Positions 6,434-9,173 of a stretch of 9,173 nt of DNA are shown in pieces. A model generated the notes under the pieces. The model was not told the DNA's origin and ran no database searches. It saw only the letters and a list, made by a program, of their open reading frames with translations. Where the stretch lies: contig JAFADM010000478.1 in NCBI GenBank assembly GCA_023424865.1, positions 1 through 9,173 on the forward strand, read 5' to 3'. This DNA comes from Bacillota bacterium. GTDB taxonomy: Bacteria; Bacillota_A; Clostridia; DSM-8532. A program made the translations under genes and the position numbers. The first letter of the stretch is position 1. Each line of letters begins with the position of its first letter.

Positions 6434-6840
6434 TACCGGAAGTAATAGGGCAGATCGTTGAGCCTGCCGGGTGAATCCATTAAATTAGAGATTACCGCAT
6501 AGATGGCATAAACGTAAAAGAGTATTACTGCGACGGTAGTCACAATATTGATGATGACGGTGATGCCGTTTAACTTAAAATAATCATGGAGATTATCAAG
6601 GGCTCCTGAAATCTTGTCCGGATCAGGTTCTTCAAGATGCTGCCTTAACTTCTTGGCGGCGTTCAGAAGATTTGCTCCGGATATGATTTTAGGAACACCA
6701 TAAACAGCTGTTATAATCCCCAGGCATGAAATGGCACCAAAAATGATATCCATGATTGCGATGAATTTCGCCCAGGACACCATGTTTTTTGCACTGGACA
6801 GGCTCATGGGGATTGAATCTCGGGATTGATAATTTTCCAT
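6430..6840 (-). CDS. Two-helix membrane protein of unknown function (DUF5362-like)
   Basis: The 136-residue product has a polar N-terminus with SWAKFIAIMDIIFGAI, a first hydrophobic segment at about 24-48, a GVPKIISGANLLNAAKKL stretch, an acidic amphipathic middle (about 65-90) and a second long hydrophobic segment at about 93-120. This layout and the WAKFI...GVP.IISG.. .LLNAA wording remind me of DUF5362 proteins, whose function is not known; I hold that family name loosely. The ATG (6838-6840) is preceded by AAAGGAG (6848-6854 on the minus strand) at good spacing. Its TAG stop shares bases with the GH43 TAA (CTAA at 6430-6433). It is on the same strand as the pectinesterase gene, 161 bases downstream with a strong hairpin between, so it may be transcribed separately. 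No link to pectin use is visible. Confidence 0.8.
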   Translation of the reverse strand: MENYQSRDSIPMSLSSAKNMVSWAKFIAIMDIIFGAISCLGIITAVYGVPKIISGANLLNAAKKLRQHLEEPDPDKISGALDNLHDYFKLNGITVIINIVTTVAVILFYVYAIYAVISNLMDSPGRLNDLPYYFRY

Positions 6841-6936
6841 GGGACAACTCCTTTACATTTTTGCTCATGATAAGTACAGTTTAATGATCCATACCACAAT
6901 TTATTTGCCCATTAACATAAAAATGCCCTGTTATGC

Positions 6937-6965
6937 CGATATCCGGGCCTTTTGCCCGGATATCG
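6937..6965 (-). terminator. Strong hairpin 3' of the pectinesterase gene
   Basis: A perfect 12-bp stem (CGATATCCGGGC with GCCCGGATATCG) and a 5-base loop lie 36 bases beyond the pectinesterase stop. No T-run follows directly on either strand; on the minus strand the nearest is TTTTT about 15 bases further on. It may terminate, or may protect the 3' end of the mRNA. Confidence 0.5.
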
Positions 6966-7001
6966 AAAACAGAAAGTGTATTATATTATAATTTAATAAA
7001 C

Positions 7002-8000
7002 TTATTTTACCGTGTAGGCATTGGCAGGAAGCCACCCGTCGTGGCCCCCAAGAACCTTGTCATATGAAAAGTACTCCGGGATACCGGGATTGGTTAGCTG
7101 CTTGCTGAAGGAAACGCGTTTACCCGGTGCTGCGCCGGGGCCTGTGTTGCCATATTCGATATAAGAGCTTACAGCTTCTGCTTTTGGCTTGCCCCAATTA
7201 TCCCATCCCTCGGGATGAATATGCTTGTCCATGGCACATTCAATAAAGGCGGTTTTGGCATAATCCCGCCATGGGCGGCCCAGATAAATGCTTCCGTCCC
7301 CACCTTCACCTGTGATGTCGCACCGGTAAAACACATAGCCGTATTCCTGATTGCTTGGGGTACTGGCTGCGGTAATAAAGGCGGTGCTTTCACTGGAAAG
7401 AAGCCTGGACTCAATCCGGCAGCGGTTGAAAAAAGCGGTGCTGGGGCCAAACAGGTAGTCCACATCGCCACTTATAAGACAATTTTCAAAATAGTTGCGG
7501 TTGACGTCAAAAAGCCAGGGAACAGTGGACTTTTCAATAAAATCCGGCAGCATCAGCCGCATAAAAACAGGATCCTTTACGTCTCCCGTAAAAATAGTGT
7601 CCTGAAAGCCATGAAAGGCACAGTTGTAGAAGGCTGTTCTGTCCGAGGCGATAAATGCGGCCAGGGCCTGACCTGCAACCCTGCCGGGGCCTGCGGTATT
7701 TTCAAAGGTAAGGTTCCTGACGGTTATGTCGCTGCCGGAGAAAAAAACAGCGGCCGTATTAAAGGTGCCGTAATCGGTTCCGTCCCCACGTTGTTTTTTG
7801 GCGCCGTCGCCATAGCGGATGACCGTATTCTCCCTGTCTTTGCCCACCAGGCAGATATTGTGCTTGCGGATAAACACCTTTTCCTCGTAAATGCCCGGTT
7901 CAATAAGTACAGTAACCGTTTCCCGGGGCGTATCCGGAATGGAAAGGATGGCCTCCTGAAGGGAAGAAAAGTCACCGCTGTCTTTTGATACAATAATCAT
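7002..8000 (-). CDS. Pectin methylesterase (pectinesterase, carbohydrate esterase family 8)
   Basis: I start at the ATG at 7998-8000 because GGAGG (8007-8011) precedes it at 6 bases and the CE8 fold begins at once (MIIVSKDSGDFSSLQEAI); an ATG 29 codons upstream (8087) adds residues with no family character. The product is 332 residues. CE8 motifs are present: Gln111 in QALAA, GFQDT with Asp134 (acid/base), GDVDYLFG with Asp181 (nucleophile) and YLGRPW with Arg242. The enzyme removes methyl groups from galacturonate residues, giving methanol and free acid. With no signal peptide it probably works inside the cell on short methylated oligogalacturonides, making them accessible to the GH28 enzyme encoded nearby. 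It is divergent from the sensor gene and may be controlled from the promoter and inverted repeat at 8065-8081. Confidence 0.95.
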   Translation of the reverse strand: MIIVSKDSGDFSSLQEAILSIPDTPRETVTVLIEPGIYEEKVFIRKHNICLVGKDRENTVIRYGDGAKKQRGDGTDYGTFNTAAVFFSGSDITVRNLTFENTAGPGRVAGQALAAFIASDRTAFYNCAFHGFQDTIFTGDVKDPVFMRLMLPDFIEKSTVPWLFDVNRNYFENCLISGDVDYLFGPSTAFFNRCRIESRLLSSESTAFITAASTPSNQEYGYVFYRCDITGEGGDGSIYLGRPWRDYAKTAFIECAMDKHIHPEGWDNWGKPKAEAVSSYIEYGNTGPGAAPGKRVSFSKQLTNPGIPEYFSYDKVLGGHDGWLPANAYTVK

Positions 8001-8064
8001 GTTAAGCCTCCGTCTCGTTTGCTTTGCCTTATATAAGACTAAAGGTCCGGCAAATGAATTAAGA

Positions 8065-8081
8065 ATAATGAAATCATTATA
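8065..8081 (-). promoter_or_regulatory. Pectinesterase -10 box inside an inverted repeat
   Basis: On the minus strand a perfect TATAAT (8076-8081) lies about 75 bases before the pectinesterase ATG. No good -35 box is seen (the region 17 bases upstream reads ATCCTT), suggesting an activator-dependent promoter. The inverted repeat ATAATGA-AA-TCATTAT (8065-8080) overlaps the -10 box and could be a regulator site. Confidence 0.4.
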
Positions 8082-8115
8082 GTTCACATGGTTTTGGGAA
8101 GGATATAATAAATAA

Positions 8116-8143
8116 TTGACATCCTATAAAATTGTTGAATAAA
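8116..8143 (+). promoter_or_regulatory. Possible promoter of the membrane sensor gene
   Basis: A consensus TTGACA at 8116-8121 is followed after 16 bases by AATAAA (8138-8143), a mediocre -10. The predicted start falls within the inverted repeat at 8135-8154. The distance to the sensor ATG is about 70 bases. Confidence 0.4.
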
Positions 8144-8154
8144 GGGGTATTCAA
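8135..8154. promoter_or_regulatory. Inverted repeat near the sensor promoter
   Basis: TTGAATA (8135-8141) and TATTCAA (8148-8154) are perfect 7-base arms around AAGGGG. The repeat covers the predicted -10 and start point, so it could be an operator. Chance is not excluded in AT-rich DNA. Confidence 0.35.
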
Positions 8155-8165
8155 TATTTTACATA

Positions 8166-8180
8166 AACAGCCGGGCTGTT
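8166..8180. promoter_or_regulatory. Short inverted repeat in the sensor leader
   Basis: AACAGCC-G-GGCTGTT has perfect 7-base arms. The T-rich sequence after it (GTTGTT) is too weak for a terminator. It could be a protein-binding site or a leader hairpin. Confidence 0.35.
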
Positions 8181-8200
8181 GTTGTTATGAGCTGGAAATA

Positions 8201-8213
8201 CTCCTTCAAGGAG
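8201..8213 (+). promoter_or_regulatory. Sensor-gene RBS inside a self-complementary sequence
   Basis: AAGGAG (8208-8213) is 7 bases before the ATG at 8221, an excellent RBS. The bases just before it, CTCCTT (8201-8206), are its exact complement. With only one base between, at most a 4-bp stem with a 5-base loop can form within one molecule, so any masking would be weak. Confidence 0.45.
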
Positions 8214-8220
8214 AAGGCCT

Positions 8221-9173
8221 ATGTATGGAAAATGGATAAAAAAATAAAAGGAACGCGCCATCCTTCAAAAGATCTTTTTAGGTACCTTCCTGATATCGTT
8301 TTTCTTTATTATTTTGGTGTGCTCAATTGGATTTACCTGGCTCAGCAAGGTTACTGAATCCCAAATTGTGGAAAATGATAAAAGGGTTCTGGCCAACTAT
8401 GACATTGTTTTTGACAATTACATGACCTCTGCGAAAAATACGGCGGAAACCCTCTACAAAAATGTTTATGTCAATCGCATGATTGTTCGGAACGAAAGCC
8501 AGTGGAGCGATAACATGTCGGTTATTGCCAATACCATATTGAACAATATCATGGTTAACAACTGGGTTCATTCCCTTTTTATCATGGGAACGGACGGGGT
8601 TTTGCTCAAAGCCAGCAATTATACCCTGTTTCCCGAACGCAATATAGACAGCCTGGTGGGGGAGGTTTTTCCCCAATCCCTCAAAACCAAGCTCTTTACC
8701 TGGAGTTATACTGGGATAGACGGAAGCTCTGAGGAGCTTCTGGGTGTGTCGGTAGGGGAATGGCCTGCCAGGCAAACCGTTCCTGTGGGAATCATGGTTA
8801 ATATTGATATTGGTTCCATCACTAAGGAAATGTTCTCCCATAACTGGGAGGGAGAGAATTTTTTTATTCTGGATGGAAAAGGTATTATTCTGGGAAGCGT
8901 GGGAGATTTGTTTTCTTTTGGACAGCGCATTGATGATCTTGAAGTTTATAAAACCATTTTCGGGGAGGAATCCGAGAACAGCTTTTCAAAGCTGGATTTT
9001 CAAGGGGAAAAGTATTTTCTTAGCTATATCACCGCTCAGGACAACAGCTATTCTATTGTTCATATGCTGCCCTATCATTACATACAGGACCCTGTGGCCC
9101 GAATTCGCTGGATTATTCTGTCACTGGGTATAGCCATGGGCATGGGCTCCCTGTTTTTATCCACTTATGTGTC
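8221..9173 (+). CDS. Membrane sensor/regulator, 3' end missing, with an in-frame stop at codon 9
   Basis: From the ATG at 8221 the frame reads MYGKWIKK, a TAA at 8245-8247, then KERAILQKIFLGTFLISF onward with no further stop to the window end. The visible part (317 codons) has a first membrane segment at about 18-36, roughly 255 extracellular residues of Cache-like character (for example NWVHSLFIMGTDGVLL and ENFFILDGKGIILGS) and a second membrane segment from 297 (WIILSLGIAMGMGSLFL). This plan fits the membrane-anchored AraC-type regulators or YesM-type histidine kinases that sit beside sugar transporters in Bacillota. The segment ending VHMLPYHYIQD before TM2 makes me favour the AraC type, but the deciding output domain is outside the window. 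After the TAA no ATG occurs until 8422, and TTG 8314/GTG 8317 lie inside TM1. Either the gene is broken or starts unconventionally. Confidence 0.7.

Noticed and set aside
7215..7988. Plus-strand open frame (257 codons) opposite the pectinesterase
   Set aside because: It is antisense to conserved CE8 motifs and has no family character of its own.
8001..8087. ATG at 8087 (minus) as the start of the pectinesterase
   Set aside because: The extra 29 residues do not match CE8 and are not a clear signal peptide; GGAGG lies just before the internal ATG at 8000, and a TATAAT promoter box lies in this stretch.
8804..9133. Plus-strand open frame (109 codons) near the right edge
   Set aside because: It is out of frame with the membrane sensor frame, which is open throughout and shows coherent sensor and TM character.

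Overview
The window looks like Bacillota (Firmicutes) DNA, probably from a plant-polysaccharide-degrading Clostridia- or Paenibacillus-type organism. I infer this from strong AAGGAG/GGAGG-type ribosome binding sites, TTGACA/TATAAT-like promoters, a LacI-type regulator beside sugar hydrolases, and a membrane-anchored sensor of the kind found with sugar importers in this group. I cannot name a species.

Left part (1-1010): the 3' part of a SUKH (SMI1/KNR4) family gene, cut by the window edge; a 59-residue membrane protein with a good RBS; and a short, start-less remnant of a ptsI-like gene (PTS Enzyme I). The remnant looks like decayed DNA from an old rearrangement. A hairpin at 979-1008 separates this part from the next.

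Middle part (1018-6433): a LacI-family regulator on the minus strand is divergent from a plus-strand run of three genes. These are a GH28 polygalacturonase-type hydrolase, a Gfo/Idh/MocA oxidoreductase (GTG start, 13 bases after the GH28 stop) and a GH43 hydrolase with a C-terminal beta-sandwich. In the 369-base divergent gap each promoter has an inverted repeat with the same half-sites (TGTAA...TTACA) at its predicted start point. This is a compact circuit in which the LacI protein probably represses both itself and the hydrolases.

Right part (6430-9173): a small two-helix membrane protein of unknown function (minus), whose stop overlaps the GH43 stop; then a pectin methylesterase (CE8, minus); then, divergent from it, the 5' part of a membrane sensor gene (TM, extracellular sensor region, TM) that runs off the window. 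The sensor has an in-frame TAA at codon 9 after an excellent RBS and ATG.

Taken together, 1018-9173 is most of a pectin-oligosaccharide utilisation locus. None of the three carbohydrate-active enzymes has a visible signal peptide. The simplest model is that short methylated and branched galacturonides are imported by a transporter outside the window and finished in the cytoplasm: methyl groups removed by the CE8 enzyme, side-chain sugars by GH43, backbone cut by GH28. The oxidoreductase would act on a released sugar. No mobile element, CRISPR array, tRNA or rRNA was recognised.
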